A stretch of 43,924 nt of DNA. Source: Sterolibacterium sp964437515. Its GTDB lineage: Bacteria > Pseudomonadota > Gammaproteobacteria > Burkholderiales > Rhodocyclaceae. Below, in pieces: positions 43,029 through 43,924 of this stretch. A program made the translations under genes and the position numbers. The notes beneath the pieces are model-generated. The model ran no database searches. It was not told where the DNA came from and was given only the letters and a program-made list of their open reading frames with translations. Each line of letters opens with the position of its first letter. Position 1 is the first letter of the stretch. Location of the stretch: positions 1 through 43,924 of the forward strand of contig CAYTHB010000019.1 of the NCBI GenBank assembly GCA_964437515.1, read 5' to 3'.

Positions 43029-43844
43029 ATGAATAAATCATCCAAAATACGCGTCGCCATTGCCGGGGCTTCTGGGCGCATGGGACGTACATTGATCGAA
43101 GCCCTCGCACAAGCGGAAGATGCCGTATTGGCCGCCGCCCTGGATCAATCGGGAAGCTCCTGGCTGGGTAAGGATGCGGGTGAGTTGATCGGGACGCCCT
43201 GTGGGGCGAAGATTACGGATGACATTGAATCAGCCTTGAAACAGGCGGATTGCCTGATTGACTTCACCCGTCCGGAAGGGACGCTGCATCACCTTGCCAT
43301 TTGCCGTCGTCTGGGCGTGCATATGGTGATCGGTACGACGGGCTTCGATGCGGCGGGAAAACAGACGATACAAGAAGCTGCACGCGATATTCCGGTGGTG
43401 TTTGCGCCGAATATGGCGGTGGGTGTCAATGCAGTATTTCGCCTGCTGGATGTGGCAGCGCGTATTCTCAACGAAGGTTACGATATTGAAGTGATTGAGG
43501 CGCATCATCGCCATAAGGTGGATGCTCCTTCGGGAACGGCACTGCGCATGGGTGAAGTGGTGGCGGCCGCGCTGGGACGCGACTTGTCCGAATGCGCAGT
43601 CTATGGTCGCGAAGGACATACCGGTGAGCGTCCGGCCACACAGATTGGTTTTGCCACGGTACGCGGCGGCGATATCGTGGGCGATCACACCGTGCTTTTT
43701 GCCGGAACGGGCGAGCGCATCGAAATTACACACAAATCCGCCAGTCGAATGCCTTATGCCAGTGGTTCGCTGCGTGCGGCTCGCTTCATGCAGGGCAAGG
43801 CATCGGGGCTGTTTGATATGCAGGATGTGTTGGGACTACGCTGA
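43029..43844 (+). CDS. dapB: 4-hydroxy-tetrahydrodipicolinate reductase
   Basis: This 271-residue enzyme of lysine and diaminopimelate synthesis uses NAD(P)H. It has the nucleotide loop IAGASGRMGRTLIEALA (13-19 core GASGRMG), DFTRPEGTLHHL, VIGTTGFD, FAPNMAVGVN, and the catalytic EAHHRHKVDAPSGTALRMGE. Length fits the family (E. coli 273). It lies downstream of bamE, likely in the same operon. Confidence 0.97.
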   Translation: MNKSSKIRVAIAGASGRMGRTLIEALAQAEDAVLAAALDQSGSSWLGKDAGELIGTPCGAKITDDIESALKQADCLIDFTRPEGTLHHLAICRRLGVHMVIGTTGFDAAGKQTIQEAARDIPVVFAPNMAVGVNAVFRLLDVAARILNEGYDIEVIEAHHRHKVDAPSGTALRMGEVVAAALGRDLSECAVYGREGHTGERPATQIGFATVRGGDIVGDHTVLFAGTGERIEITHKSASRMPYASGSLRAARFMQGKASGLFDMQDVLGLR

Positions 43845-43883
43845 AAACAGAGTTCAAGGCCAGATTTTTCTGTTAGCCCCAAC

Positions 43884-43923
43884 CTGTAATGTCCGCTTTC
43901 TGCCAAGCTGTAATGTCCTCTTT
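43884..43923. repeat. Two 16-bp direct repeats, possible end of an insertion sequence
   Basis: CTGTAATGTCCGCTTT (43884-43899) and CTGTAATGTCCTCTTT (43908-43923) differ at one base and are spaced 24 bp apart at the right edge, beginning with TGT after the C. Multiple direct subterminal repeats starting TGT are typical of IS21-family ends, where the transposase binds. The rest of the element would be outside the window, so the call is tentative. Confidence 0.35.
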
Positions 43924-43924
43924 T

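Overview
The window is ordinary bacterial chromosome, most likely from a betaproteobacterium. The leuS-lptE-holA-proA run, the nadK-recN pair, and fur divergent from bamE-dapB are all arrangements familiar from that class. I cannot name a genus from sequence alone. Genes are densely packed, many overlap by 4 bp (ATGA), and only a few intergenic gaps exceed 150 bp.

Left end (1-10312): the 5' part of a flagellin gene reads off the left edge, behind a clear sigma-28-type promoter. Next comes a small YafQ/DinJ-type toxin-antitoxin pair. After it lie four tandem, ATGA-coupled genes. Each encodes an N-terminal SEC-C zinc motif, eight or nine TPRs and a GT41 (O-GlcNAc transferase/SPINDLY-like) catalytic domain. 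Genes three and four are nearly identical and differ mainly by one whole TPR. With flagellin next door, protein glycosylation, probably of the flagellin, is the natural inference.

Middle (10301-24831): recN and nadK are on the minus strand. A tight five-gene plus-strand operon follows (WbqC-like protein, two paralogous beta-propeller glycosidase-like proteins, a GNAT-methyltransferase fusion, and a methyltransferase with a nucleotide-binding-like N-terminus). It looks like a glycan-building or glycan-modifying cassette of unknown product. Then come the housekeeping genes leuS, lptE, holA and proA, a secreted chalcone-isomerase-like protein and an orphan VirB1-like lytic transglycosylase.

24832-25233 has no gene. 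It holds a 238-bp element with 19-bp terminal inverted repeats and nested hairpins, plus more short inverted repeats. After it come an OmpA-like barrel, a MalY/PatB-type C-S lyase divergent from an O-acetylhomoserine sulfhydrylase (sulfur amino acid metabolism), a DUF1329 protein coupled to the latter, a lipoprotein alpha/beta hydrolase and NADP-type glutamate dehydrogenase.

Right part (33136-43924): a VapBC toxin-antitoxin pair; a TonB-dependent receptor with the CxxxM and HxM motifs of the copper receptor OprC; a REC-PAS-GGDEF-EAL protein whose receiver and GGDEF sites are degenerate while EAL is intact; LPS core genes (waaA, waaC, a WaaE-like GT2); then fur, bamE and dapB. The last 40 bases carry two 16-bp direct repeats that may be the end of an insertion sequence lying beyond the window.
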